In this document: piece after piece, positions 11,110 to 23,993 of the stretch | Layout: every line of letters begins with the position of its first letter | How positions within the stretch are numbered: position 1 is the first letter of the stretch | Origin: Epiperipatus broadwayi | Taxonomy: Eukaryota > Onychophora > Udeonychophora > Euonychophora > Peripatidae | DNA: 64,000 nucleotides | Assembly (NCBI GenBank): GCA_028023455.1 | Contig: JAQFVV010013304.1 | Span: 99,581-163,580 of the forward strand | Reading direction: 5' to 3' | The notes under the pieces: model-generated | Seen by the model: the letters and a program-made list of their open reading frames with translations, nothing else | Databases searched by the model: none | Told to the model about the DNA's origin: nothing | Translations under genes and position numbers: made by a program

Positions 11110-14100
11110 TTAGTAGGTAGTATTAATATCTGTGTTTGAGTTTTATGAAATGATGAAAAGCAACAGCCACCCAATAAACAGCAAAGTTGCGGGGAGCTCT
11201 ATCCAATTGCAATGGAGTCCCAGGTTTGTGCAGCTGTGAAGGGGTCAGCAGTGCGCATATCTCTATCCCTTTCCTTGTTTAGTATTGGGCAAAACACTGT
11301 GAATATATTATTCAAGGTCTCATCCTGGAACACCAGCTTACAGCACAATGCCCAGATGGAAAAGTTAATTATGGCCGAAAGCCGGATCTCAGAGAATATG
11401 CCCTTTTCAATTGCTGTCTTGAGGTTCATTTCAATTTGATTTCTTGTCATGTTTTGTTGAAAATAAGTTCTTAAATTGTTCAAAGTTGTGCATTCGAAGA
11501 GGAAGTGATCGGTAGTCTCTTCCTGTCTTTGACACAATGTGGAATTAGGGTCAATATCTTGCCCCTTTTATAGTGGAGGAAGGCATTTGTTGGGAGGGCA
11601 TGCAGGTTCGATTTCAATAGGAAGTCCACAATTTTTGGTGGTAACTTCCAGAGCTTGGTCATCCTTATCATTCGAGGGATGTTGATTGAAAGGCAGCTGG
11701 GGATTCTCTGTTTTGATGGTCAAGAAGATCAAACACTTCCCAATACGCAAGTTTTCTTTGAAATAGGGTTGATGTTGGTTTGATGTTATCAAAGATAAAG
11801 TTGATCTGCTGTTGAAGGAGCAAGGCACGTCCTCTGGGGGGTGGCCCATCAGTAGGTTGAATGTCCTTTTCCGGAAGTGGGCATTGAGCACGTTCATTTT
11901 CCTTAAAGATGTAGAGTACATTATGGATACGTTGTAAGTTGAATATAGATAGCGAGTGTAGTGAGAGACCATTTAAAGTTTTTGGCTTTTGGAGGATTCT
12001 CAAGCTAATTACGGGTGATTGGCCCGCCCAACACATTTTCTACAGGCGGTTTCTACTTTGTTGATGAATACCTTGGTGAGGATGAACCCTGCCAAATAGT
12101 ATATTATTTTTGGAAGAATGAGAGCATTTAAAAGGGCTACTTTCCCAAATAGGGAAAGGTATATTTTTGACAAAGATGCGATTGTGGTTTCAATTTTCTC
12201 TAATAATGAGTCCTGTATCTCTTTACGCATCACCATGGGTGTTTTTGATAGGTGAAATCCTAGAAAATTTCTGTGGCACTGCTTCAAATCCACCAGAGAT
12301 CTTCTGGCCAGTAAGAATTGACCAAATAGCTGATTTTTTTGGGTTGACAAGGAAACCAGATAATTTGGCATGGTGATCAAGAAGTTGTTTTAGCTTACCC
12401 AGTTCATCATGGGATGAAAAAAACACAACTACATCATCCATATAGGAAATGTGATTGATGTTCTCATTAAGTAGTGGAACAGCGATACCAGAAAACGTGG
12501 CCTCGATGTTCAACAGCATTGGATTGATATAGGCAGCAAAGAGAAGTGCACTCAGGGAGAACCTTGGGGGATGGAGATGTAGGGCATAAAACCTGGGGCA
12601 ATGTGACCATCTAGGGACAAGAACACTTCCCAATTGTAAAGAAGGTTCTCAATCATTTGAATGTATATGGGTGGTACATTTAGCTGTTCCAGAACACTGA
12701 GAAGAACATCAATTCTCATGGAGTCGAATGCCCCAGCTATATCAAGTTGGACTGCAATGGGCCGGGACTTCCTTTGTCTCCGCACATGATTGACCAGAAG
12801 TCTGAAGTGGCTGACAGCGTCAGATGTTGAAGTGCCTTTTTTTGCAAATTGATAGCGTGAAAGTTGTTTAATTATGTTATATTGAATCTTGTCTTTAATG
12901 ATGCTCTCGATGATCTTTGTCAATAGAGGAATCATCGAGATAGGATGCAGATTATTGAGATCTGGTTGTGCATCACGCTTCTTTATAAAGGGTACCATGG
13001 AGATGGGACATAGGTTTATTAGGTGATGACTTCCAGTGGCGATGAGGTCTATCATTCCGTGGATTACTGGGATAGTAAAAGCTCTTAGGTGTAAAAGTAG
13101 AAATCTGGGAATTCCATGCATGCCAGGATGGACACTTTCTGGGAGTGATTGCAGTTTGTCAAGAATATCACCATCTGTGATGTTATGTTCCATAGGGTTG
13201 TTAGTAACAAAAACTCTACGGATGTTAGTGACACCAATAGGTTGTAATTTTCTTTTGTAAAAGTCTCTTATTTTGGAAAGCATGGAGAGGCTGATATATT
13301 GTTTACTGTGTATCTTGATCGATGAGGGTGCCTTGTTTTGTTGGTTGGATCCTAGGGCCCATCTGATGTAACCTCGAGTCCAGCAGTGTTGATATGCTAA
13401 GTAACTGTGCGCTTGTTTAATTGATAGGTATTCAGCCAGGGATTGTTGGGTAGCTTTGTATTGTAGTTTAAGGCGAGTAATTTCTTGGATATTTTGCCTT
13501 TGTATGGGCAAATGTTTAAGTGTGTCGGCTATCTTGTCCAATTGACTTAGTAATTTGAGGGGACCTTTATTATGTTGAGTGCATTTATGGATATGTGATT
13601 GTAAAATATTTATGAAGTTATTCCATTTATCACATGGTGAAAGTGTGTTTATATTAGCACAGTTGAATGATATGTAAATCTCAGAGATGAGTTGTATAGT
13701 GGCAGATTCCTTTGTGAGGATCCTCATTGTTCGTGGAATGTTGCCATATAAATGTGTGTTATCCACAATTCTGATAAGGACCTCTAGTGCCATGTGGTCC
13801 GTAAAGACAACAGGCCACAGGTTAGCTTCAATGAAGGGAGCAAATGAAGGAGAAAAGTATAAAAGATCAATGAGGGACTTAAACCGTGATGAATAGAATG
13901 AGAAGGCAGACACATCAAAAAGCTGTCTTCCATTTGTAAAGGTGTTGCTCAGTGATTTTAAGTGACTCCTTTCAAAAGAATCATATGTATGATTAAAGTC
14001 ACCCAACATCAATGCAGGAAAAGGGTTAGTTCTTAAGACTGCGTTGATAGTGTGGATGATTCTATAGATTATATCTGATGCTTTGGTCATGTAAACATTT

Positions 14101-14514
14101 ATTATGTTAAGTGTCCATCCATTTACCTGTATAATGGCTATGAGGCAGTTAGAGTCTATATGAATTATTTTGAAAAAGGTTATTTTAGATTTTTTATTAA
14201 AAAGAATTGCTACTCCACCAGATGCAGATGAGGAGAAGGAATAATGGAAGTATCCAAATTTTTGTATTCTCTGTATGATGTGCTACTCCACCAGATGCAG
14301 ATGAGGAGAAGGAATAATGGAAGTATCCAAATTTTTGTATTCTCTGTATGATGTTTTGGTCAGATAGTGTGTGAAGTTTTGTTTCATTGAGGCAAAGAAC
14401 ATCAGGTGTATTATGCTTAAGCCAGAATGATAATGCTTGGATTCTGCCAAGGGAGTTCATGCCTCTGACGTTAATCGATGTTATGTTGAAAGTCATCATT
14501 GATAGTGAAACCAT
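11110..14514 (-). pseudogene. L1/Tx1-like LINE ORF2 (APE endonuclease-reverse transcriptase), frameshifted
   Basis: Minus strand. The N-terminus, at 14514 and down, has the APE endonuclease motifs ITSINVRG and LNETKLH. After the 73-bp duplication the frame continues with NVYM, LGDFN, SLIDLLYF and FTDHMALEV (the catalytic SDH replaced by TDH). The RT begins near 13100 with HPISMIPLLTKIIE, then QFAKKGTSTSDA, QLDIAGAFDS and IPQGSP; a frameshift near 12550-12630 leads to SYMDDVVVFF, the catalytic box with Met at the second position. Further frameshifts near 12230-12380, 12010, 11670 and 11540 separate the thumb and C-terminal parts. The last segment has a Cys/His cluster (CQRQEETTDHFLFEC) usual at LINE ORF2 ends. 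The order and the overlap with ORF1 support an L1/Tx1-like clade. Several separate breaks mean it is dead, although long frames survive. Confidence 0.85.
14208..14353. repeat. 73-bp perfect tandem duplication inside LINE endonuclease
   Basis: The unit 14208-14280 (tgctactccaccagatgcag to ctgtatgatg) is repeated exactly at 14281-14353. Seventy-three is not a multiple of three, so it shifts the endonuclease frame between the LNETKLH and NVYM motifs. The two copies look identical, so the event is recent relative to the other damage. Confidence 0.95.
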
Positions 14515-16884
14515 TCTCTCGTGTGGGAGAGTTTGCCTGATTGGAATGTGATCCAGTTTCTAAGACCATAATATTCTGTTCCAGCATCAAATTGGTGGGA
14601 TGATGATAAGATTCAGATTGTATTAGGTTCTTAGATAAGTTGAGGTCTGGTGGAATAGGTTCAGGAATAGGCCACAATGATGGAGATAAGTCTATCAGTA
14701 AGCGTTCATTATCATTTTCATGTTGACATGATGCCACTTTATTTTGAGACAAAGGGTCAATCAGTTGTATGTTGTTATTTTGGTCTATTGTTTTTGTTTC
14801 ATTTGTGAGGTTATATGAACTTGTGACTTTTGGAGAACGGTCTCTTCGTTTTTTTTTCACAAAGTCTATTTGGTGGGGGAATATTAGTCTTTGTTGCATC
14901 TCGAAGATTGTCACATTCATTGTTATTGCTACTTTCTTGTGATTGTTCAGAGATATTGTTTTTTTATGTTTTCTTTTACATGGAATTCTGTTGCTGGCCA
15001 TTGTAGTGTCGCTTTGTTCAGCATCGGTGTCCATGTCTGTTTGGCTGATTGTTTCTGTATCTGATGATAATACACAATTGTCATTGGTATGCAGCTGTTC
15101 AAGAGTGAGTTGAAATTGTTCTGTTTCCAAGGAAGTTTTATCATTAGGAATTTTTGATGATGGTGTAGTGTGATCTGTGGTATTCCTAGTGATATATTGT
15201 TGCTTGAGACTTGGGTATGTATTTGTTAGATGTTGATTTTCTTGATCGCTATCACATTTGTGGAATTTGTACCAAATCTCTCCACAAATTATGCATTTTC
15301 TCTCTTGACAATCTTTTTTTAGATGGCTCTCTGCCTACAATGGAAGCATTGGGGTGGAAGGCCATGAAAGATGATGTTGAGTGCAGATTCGCCATGTTGA
15401 ATTAGAGATGGGACTGATTGAGATGGAATTCCTTTTTTAAGAATTAGCTGAAATTGTGCAGTGTTGATGTATACTGTGGGATCATCGTTGTCTGCTACTA
15501 GGTATTGAAATTTGGTAATGGTGCCATAGTCTTTGAAGTGGCACTGAAGGTCTGCCTTTTCAAAGTCCATGGTACATTTTTTAATTCACCCTGTTAAAAC
15601 AACTGGGCGGTTGAGGTCAATGTAGACAAGAAATTTGTTGTTTAGGAGTTTATGACTATTTCTAAAGGCAGCGTTAACTTGTTGTTTTGTGAACTGGATG
15701 ATAAGATATCTTTCATTTGGATGAAAAAGGATCTTATGGATTGATTTCCACCAGCCATGTGCTTTACATAGTTCATATAGTGATGATGTAGGGAATGTGT
15801 ATAGACTTAAACAGTTATCTGTAGTGGAAAGTATGAGAGAACACTCATTATAATAGTTGAGTAGAGATTTGTGGAGTGGCAATGAGATGGTTTGGTTAAA
15901 CTGTTCATTTATTATTTCATGGTTCTGAATATCACAAGTAGGATTATCTGTAGATGTTGTTTGAGGATTAGAGTAGTTTGATGTAGACTGTTCTGTTTCT
16001 ATTTCTTGTAAAAGTCGAATTGCTTCCATGTATTTATCAGGTTGTGATGTTTGATGATGTGTATTTATCATTATGTTAGCTCTGACCTTGTTTGCATATG
16101 TCATTTCATTCATCATTGGGCTTGTGGTTTTATTATGCTCAGAGATGTGAGGTAGTTGGTTTGAATCCCTGTATTCAGGGCCTGTGATATTGAATTTGTC
16201 AAACTCTGGGTGACTTAGTGAAGATTGTTTTGGAATGGGAGAGTGCATATCATTATGGTTTATGGTCGATTTCTGATTTGGTTTAATTATTGTAGTTTTG
16301 GAATTTTTATTTTCCTTTAAATGTTTTGGAGATTTTATGAGATTTAGATTTGTGTTATTATATAAATTATTGTTGTTAATCTGTTTTCCCAGTTCTGGAT
16401 TATTTAGTGGAGATAGATTAGTTTTTGATGGTGTTTGTAAAGTTTTGGTATTCTCTAAGTGATTCATTTTTTTGTTTGAGGCTGTAATTGGGGAATCATC
16501 ATTTTTCCCCTGTTGCAAAGTTTTCCCGTTGTTTCGCGAGTTTATGAGAGGAATTATACTTTTTTTAATGGTATGATCATTTCGAACATTTTCACCGCTA
16601 TTTTTAGGTTCATTAGGGGTTGCAATCTTTGCATTTACAATTTGGAAATCACTAGATAATTTCGAATTATTTTCCCCTTTCACGTGACAGTGTTTCGATT
16701 TTAGCATAGATTTTATTATCGGGTTGTTAGTAGTCAAAGAAGAAAGAAATTGATTTTGATTATTTGAAATGCTTTCTACCGTTGTAGATTTATTCTTAGG
16801 TTCTTTGGAGGGTTTATTGTTGTAATCCAAACTTTGGGATATCATCAGAGGTTTTAAGGTTAGTATATATATTTTTCCTCCCAT
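14471..16884 (-). pseudogene. L1/Tx1-like LINE ORF1 (nucleic-acid-binding protein), frameshifted
   Basis: Minus strand, in three pieces. The first 432 codons (16884-15586) are Asn/Ser/Thr/Lys-rich and low-complexity, ending in a folded region with WWKSIHKILF and YLIIQFTKQQV that fits the RRM-like domain of this type of ORF1. After a stop, 15570-15319 continues and ends in CFHCRQ; a frameshift then leads to HLKKDC and CIICGE...HKC, giving two CCHC-type zinc knuckles. The last piece (15130-14471) is an acidic, Ser/Thr-rich tail that overlaps the ORF2 start by 44 bp. ORF1 proteins bind element RNA and form the RNP. The 5' end of the element is probably near 16890-16915; I could not define it. 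Confidence 0.78.
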
Positions 16885-16914
16885 TAGAGCGTTTAGGCCT
16901 TAGTATAGGCTTTA

Positions 16915-18530
16915 TTACAGAGTCAATTTTAGCGGTTAACCGTAATTAATAAACGTTATTTAATTTAATGTTTCAAAACTACTTTAAAGTAGTAAATCGC
17001 GCTAAATAATTGCATAGAATAATAAAGATTGTACTTTTAAATGTCATATATATTAAACTATGCTTATTTAATATTTTTATTTACAAAGCAAACTGATTAT
17101 TTATATTATAAAATTGAAATCAGTGAGATACAATCCATTTAAATATTTAACTGTAAGGTTAAAATAATTTAAGCAGGCTTATATACAAATTTCCTATTTT
17201 CCAGCAACTATGAAAAAAATACTTAAAAGCAATGAAATCTCAGACAATGTATCGTCCCTTTTAAACTTTGCATTTACTGACTATGAATTTCCTTTATACA
17301 GAGATTACCTGGTGGCATGTTGTTATTCTTGTTTATATTTTGTATATATATAAATCAGTAGCACCAAATGCGGAAAAGAAAAATAGTCAAAAAATATTAA
17401 AACAAACACCAATCATTATCACTATCAAGACAGACTTCTCAAGTGCAAAAGACACACACACATATATATATATATTCCCCATAATTCTCATTTGTATACT
17501 AAATATTTTTAATTAGGGAAAGTGTACTTGTTATATATTTGGTGTTGCTTTTGAATTTTTTTGCACTTAACAAATATGTCTTAGTAGAGAAACTGATTGG
17601 TTGTGTAATTTTTTTTTCTTCATATTTTAAATTTTTTTGGCTAGTTTTGTTTACTTCTGAATATGGTATAATTGATATATTTTTATTGACTAGTTAAGGC
17701 TTAGGTTTATATATACAACGTTTCCAATTTGTAATCATGTGAAACATAAAAAAAACTTTTCCAACACAATATATGTCACTGTCACAACCTCCTGTTGAAA
17801 GAAATTAAGTTTTACTATCTCTATCAAAATTATAATAAAACAAATATAATTAGATTCATTTATATTTTCTATTTATAATTATTTTTTCAATAGATGGTAG
17901 TGTGTTGCTATAAATACTTCTGAAATGCTTTATTATACCCATAATTATATAAAATAATTCATTGTGGAAGAGGCTTGATTGCTTGTAAGATTTTTTTTAA
18001 AATGTTACAATTGCAGTCACCATTTGTTGTTTTATGTAACGAATAACTATTATAACCTGAATATTATCTAAAAATGGAGCCTATTTCAAAACAACATAGA
18101 TATGTTTTATTGTTATTTGTTAGATCACGTGGTTTCAACTTGCTCTTCTGTCTTTGATTATATTATAGCTGAAATACTTATCTACATTATTACAAATAAA
18201 TTTCCGTTAATTTTTAAAATCATTAATCTGAAATCGAATAGTGAAAAAAATATTCATAAAGTCTTCCCAATTTTTCCATCTCTGTTCGATTCTCTAATTA
18301 ATAATGTCTAAGTACTCATTTATAGACCAATTACCAATGATTAAAATATATGTTGTCTTCTTACTTATTATTGCAAAATAAAATTATAAATATAATTAGA
18401 ACCTTAAATACAATGTAATGTATCCAGATACAATATAAATCCAATAGGAATAATATCTATATGATCACACATTGATGTTTTTATTGGTATTTACAATTAA
18501 ACTTATTGAAAAACTTCAAACTATATGAAA
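16915..18530. other. AT-rich intergenic DNA, no gene seen
   Basis: Short frames only (for example at 17268 and 18102), AT-biased and without recognisable motifs. Confidence 0.6.
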
Positions 18531-18539
18531 ACAGAAATT

Positions 18540-19132
18540 CAGTATTTACCATAAAAACGCAAAAAAGAACTATATATCCCAGAGAGTGATACATGTTAAC
18601 ATTGACTCCCCTTTGTTTCCTTTGTCATAAGTCTAAAGAATCAATTCATCATTTTCTGCCCCAATCTCCTGTTGTTCTTATCTATTAAATATCTTTGAAT
18701 CAATTATTAAATCAAGTACTTTTCCGCTTCTATTCCCAATAATAACATGACATGGGGACTTTCCTTTCAATAAGATTTACTAATATCCTTATGTTTACAT
18801 TTGGTCACTGAGTTGTCATTATAGCTTCAACCTTACATCAACAAAATTGCAATCACTTGTTTATAATAAAATTTCAAAAATTAAGAAAAGAAACAAGTCG
18901 ATAGCCCATCTAGACATTGTTGATGCTATAACGAGCCTGATTTCTTTTCCGACCCAATTATAAGTAAGACGTTCTTTCACTCTGTTTTTTGTATTGTTTT
19001 TTTGTTTTACTTTTGTATGCGTTTGCTATGTATTTACAAAATGTACCTTTTATATTTATACACCATTTTATTTGTTGTACTTTTATGATGAATATGTATA
19101 AAATTTTTGCCTAATAAACATTTTTTTATGGA
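18540..19132 (+). pseudogene. LINE 3'-end relic (ORF2 C-terminus and 3' UTR)
   Basis: In shifting frames the plus strand reads a Cys/His-like segment (FVSFVISLKNQFIIFCP region near 18610-18665) comparable with the CxxC...HxxxC box at LINE ORF2 C-termini. It is followed by a Phe/Tyr/Leu-rich 3' region and ends in aataaacattttttta near 19125. Too decayed for clade assignment; possibly related to the element at 11-17 kb. Confidence 0.4.
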
Positions 19133-19134
19133 AA

Positions 19135-20800
19135 AGAATTATATATCTAATAATTGCACTTAAATTATATCAAGTACACTGCTTGATTATTTTTTACAAT
19201 AGAATAAAAAAGTCTATGTAATATATAGGCATAATGATATTCTTTCTTTGACATTAGAAATGTATGCAATACATTAATAGGAGCAAATCAACAAACATTG
19301 TAGTGCAAGAGTTTAACAATAAAAAATACATATATATTAGTATCGAAAAAGTATCCATTATCTGTTTAAATAATTTTGTTACATGTAAACGCGTGCACTA
19401 TACAGTAAATATAAGTAATATTTATAAAGTGATGTTTTATATCTCTCTCAAGTAGTCCTACCCAGTGATTTTTCATTAAAATAATAGAAATGGCCATAAT
19501 ATCAGTAGGAATAATGAAAATAATTTAGTTGGTAATAATAATAATGGATAATTGAATTTCAATAGTTAATATAAATTACTAAGCTATTAAAATTTTAAAT
19601 TAATTCAACTACTGTCAGATAAATTTTTCATTTCGGGATGGAAAAAAATGAATTGCTATAGAAAACATTATTATTTTGATGATTAAATCGTCACCAGTAA
19701 GAATAATCCTTATCATTGTGACATCTTACTCGATGTTAACTGTTATTTGAATTCCTAGTAGTATAAGTAAATATTTAATAATATTAAAATGTACTAGTGC
19801 AAGCTAGCCTTATTACCCTGTGTAATATGTTTCATCATTATAAAATAGAAAAATTAGAAAAAAATTTCTGTTGAATATAGCTATTTCAGCGATATAAAAA
19901 CTTTTAAGCAATAAAGTCATTTGAACTAATTTATATTTTACTAATAAACCTGCAGATTATTTTTGGAAGCAACTCTGAAATATGCTGTTTTGACAGCTGA
20001 TTTTTTTTTTTTAATTTTTAAGATTGATATATGTCTAATTCATAGAATTATCTTAAGGAGTGTGATGTATATATATATATTGATTCACGGGTTTTGAATC
20101 AAAGAACGGAAGGTCCACTAAAGCAATTGTTCCATTACCGTTGCACAAATGTCATGTGACAATCAGATAAAGAATCCAATCATTATTACTTTATTTATTA
20201 GGGCATGCTTTTCTCACAGAGATTTACAATATTGTGTGACATACGTTTGCACAAATTGTTTTTCAAGGCATCCGTGCCACATCAGATATAATCTAGAAAT
20301 TAAATTAGCGTTTTCACCCTCTACTGAGAAAGGTTGCTAACATTTTTTTACAACTTTAAAGTTCACATAAATTTATTTTCTAATAGTTTAATTTCAAAGA
20401 AATTTAAACGATATCATGAAAATTGAATCATTAAGACTCCAAAGTAACTTAAATAGTCATTGGGCATTCTGTGATCTTGAACTTTACTTAGAGAAAATAT
20501 TATAATGGTATAAAAAACTTGATTTTTTTAGAATGTTTATGATTATTTTAGCGCATTTTATATATTTTGAATCATAATTGTCTAATAATTATTAGATATC
20601 AATATATATATATATATTATAACATATTTATTTTTACAGAAATTTTTTATTTTTAAAAATAAAAGATTATATTCTTCTGAATATTATTACTATAGAGATT
20701 ACCAAATGATACTAAATTGTCCATGCACTTTACAACTCTCTAGAAATGATGTTACTCAGAAGACTGTTAGTATTGTAAAAATTATGAATTTTTTTAAAAA
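19135..20800. other. AT-rich intergenic DNA, no gene seen
   Basis: No open frame with family motifs. A few short (TA)n tracts. Confidence 0.6.
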
Positions 20801-20802
20801 CT

Positions 20803-20910
20803 TTTTCATATGTCATAGCATCGGCCCGGAGGCGAACCCGCAACAAAAGTCTGCAAACAACTGCTTGGCAAGGCGGCTGCGCTGATCTCTCGGCTAACAA
20901 CGCTTGACAT
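20803..20910 (-). repeat. tRNA-derived SINE, copy 3
   Basis: Minus strand. Tail tgtcatagcatcggcc read in reverse, B box gcgaacccgcaac on the opposite strand, the ttggcaaggcggctgcgctga block and the A-box end ctctcggctaac. One of the more complete copies. Confidence 0.72.
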
Positions 20911-21955
20911 TTTTTTATTAACTTTTAAAGCATAAATTGAAAGATTTAGCAGATATTAAAAATAATGTGTTCAAAATTTTAAAATAAACGTCAAACAAAG
21001 AACATTTTTTCATTTTTCAAATTGAACAGACTCCAAAGGAAATTTGATGTTATGACAGCATTTTGTTTCGATTGAAATCTATTTTTTGAAATAATTCCAA
21101 AAATCAAATGTGATTTTTTTTAAAATTGTATTTAATTTTTAAACAAAAATATCTATCGAATGAGGTCAAATTTATTATATTCTGATAAATGATCGTTTAA
21201 TATTAAAATGTAAGTTGAAAGCTTAAATATGTAAGAAATATGTAAGAATGCTAGCAAAATGCTAGAGAGTTAAGAGATTTGATGATAGTAAAGAAAACAC
21301 CTTAAGCAACCATCCACTCAGATGATTGCTAATTTAAGAATGTGAGTCAGCTTTAAGTTTTTTTTACTTATACAATATTATACAAAGGCAGTATAGTCAG
21401 TTGAGGTGAAACACAAAGTTCAAGGTGTTGCTGTACATGTTAATTTAAAGCATTATTCATAATAGTAATATTTTTACTTCAGTTAATTCATTTATAAAAA
21501 GATCTCTTTTTCAAAATTATGTTATTGAAAAATCATATATAACATTCTATCATTGTATCATTATAGTACTTACAATATCAGAAGCCTAATCAATGCATTT
21601 TTGAGCTTGATAAATTGCCTAATGCTCATTTATGTTGAATTTCTAATATGAAGTTAATTAATAATAACTGATTTTGAAAAAAAATGCATTAAAATGAACT
21701 TGAGCATAGATATTATGAAAGAAGCAGATCCCATTTTTATTATTAGGCAAAATAATTTTATATAAATGTTACACTGAAAATAAGACCTAATCAAAAAATA
21801 AGTCATAGCAAGATTTTTCTAAATAATTCTAATATAAGCCCTATTTCAAATATAATCCCTAGTTAAGATTGTGAGATATAATGAACTGTAAAGTAATAAA
21901 TGCATAAATAAACAATATAAATTTTAAATTCATCATAGCTCACTGTATTTGGAAA
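20911..21955. other. AT-rich intergenic DNA, no gene seen
   Basis: No recognisable coding or repeat family. Confidence 0.6.
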
Positions 21956-21956
21956 C

Positions 21957-22053
21957 AAAGGAGTAAATCACTTTTCCAGGCTATGACTTATAGGGACTCT
22001 ACATGTTGAACGCTTATAAGTCATAGCCTGGGGTTAAAGTGATTTAGTCCCTT
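21957..22053. repeat. Strong hairpin-forming inverted repeat
   Basis: A 17-bp perfect stem (21976-21992 with 22015-22031) encloses a 22-nt loop. A further ~11-bp pairing lies outside it (21964-21974 with 22036-22046) after a 1-nt/4-nt internal loop. Its near-perfect pairing stands out in this AT-rich stretch. It could be a foldback MITE or a hairpin RNA; no conserved miRNA is recognised. Confidence 0.75.
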
Positions 22054-22265
22054 TCTTTATTATTGCTTTAAATAAATAATAATATAAATTATATTGTTCG
22101 TTTTTATTTTCCCTCAATAGACAAACATAATTCTACTTACACAGAGAAACAATTTATCTATGACTAGTCATTATATCAGTCAATTTATAATTCCATTAAT
22201 ACATTTTAAGTACTTATTTATATTTAATATTTACATGTAAAATGCTTGATTTAGTTTTAAAGTTT

Positions 22266-22350
22266 TCGCCTTGCAAGCAAGTAGTTGGTTGCAGATGGTT
22301 GTGGATTCGCCTCCCGGTCGATGCTATGACATATGGAAAAAAAAAATGTT
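22266..22350 (+). repeat. tRNA-derived SINE, copy 4
   Basis: gccttgcaagcaagtagttgg, B box ggattcgcctccc, then ggtcgatgctatgacatatgg and an A-run. Truncated 5'. Confidence 0.7.
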
Positions 22351-23990
22351 TTGTCATGGCTGCTTTCAAATAGTCAAGATAAAAAAAAATAGTTTGATTT
22401 CTTAAACATTTATTTCTCCTGAAGGTTTATAAACCCCTAAAAGTTTATAAATAATGAAAGTGATTTTAATAATCAAGGTTTAGCTGAAGTTAAATCATTA
22501 ATACTTCTCCTAAAGAAAATTATTTTAAAAAAATACAAAAATATTTTCAGAATTTTTGTTGCTTCTTTGTAGACAGGCCATTCTTAACTGCGATCATTTT
22601 TATAACCACTCCTATTTCACAAGCTGTCAATTAATAATTGATTTAATGGTAAATTAATGAGTGTAAAAAAATGTATTCTGGAGAATACAAGAAAATAATT
22701 GTGGAGGGTTCTCAGAGTAAGAATCTTACAATTTTCTATAATAAAAAAAAAGAAAAAGTACTTAAATAAATGTAAATTTTTGTACATAAAAAATACCACA
22801 TCATTGAAAGTAAGTCCTATGGTAATTTTTAGAGCAAAATTTTAAAAAAAAAAATTATTTTCAGGGAAACATATTATATTGATTATCTTTGTCGGCATAA
22901 TAACAAAATATGTTGAAGTCATTCTGAGAGAATAATTTGAAAGATGCATATATTATTATATAAAAAATTGTAAAAAAATCATTGAATATATGTAAGCATA
23001 TTTCTAAATAAAGAATTGGGTTGTATAGCCATGCCAACACCTATATATTTTAATATTCTAGTTCTGTCTCTATTTTATTCTTCTTGTCCTAGAATGATCA
23101 TATTCATTTAATAATGGCATTTAATGTATGAATGAGAGTGGAGTAAAAATGCAATTTATCTTGAAGACTTTATGAAAACATAATTATACATAAATTTAAC
23201 AATACTTAAATTAACGTATAATATGTTGATAGTAAAAATAAAATAAAACATAAACAATCTTATAGATAAATTAAAATTGTTTATAACATTAAGTAGACTT
23301 TATAAATGTATGGAAAGAGTATATGGATAATTTAATAATATCTAATTGTAACTAGATTAGAAAATCAATTTATCCATTGAATATCTAAAATCATTACGAT
23401 ATAGAACTTGTTGGGGTTAATATGTTCTTATATAAATGACAAATTATATAAAAACAGTATGAATGTATAATAATAAAATAACTGTAGATAAAATGTACTT
23501 CTTAAGATATAAATAAAGCCTATCCACAAAATAAGTCAGCAACCAAAAAAAAATAATGTTCCTGTAATGTCTATTTTTCCTAATATGGACACACTATTAA
23601 ATAATAGCAAAAAATAAAATTGGCAAAAAACACAAACAAAATATTATACAGGAATAATTTATAAAAGAAGGTAATCATACATGGAAAGTTGAAACTTGTT
23701 GGAAAAGAGATATGTAATAAGTAAATAGCCATTTATGATAAAATATAGCAAACAATGGAATGATAATTAAATTGTTATAATAAATTATTTCAATTTTTCA
23801 AGGTTTTTTTAATAATAAAATAAATTTAAAAATAAGATAAATGAAAATATTTTTTAATAAACATTTTTATTAACATTCACTAAAAAGCAAAAAATGAAAT
23901 AATTATTTCTTCAACCATAACTGGGATATCTATATTTAATTTCGACATAGATTATAACACAGCAAATGTACAATCACTTTTTTTTTTAAA
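22351..23990. other. AT-rich intergenic DNA, no gene seen
   Basis: Very AT-rich, no family recognised. Confidence 0.6.
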
Positions 23991-23993
23991 ATA

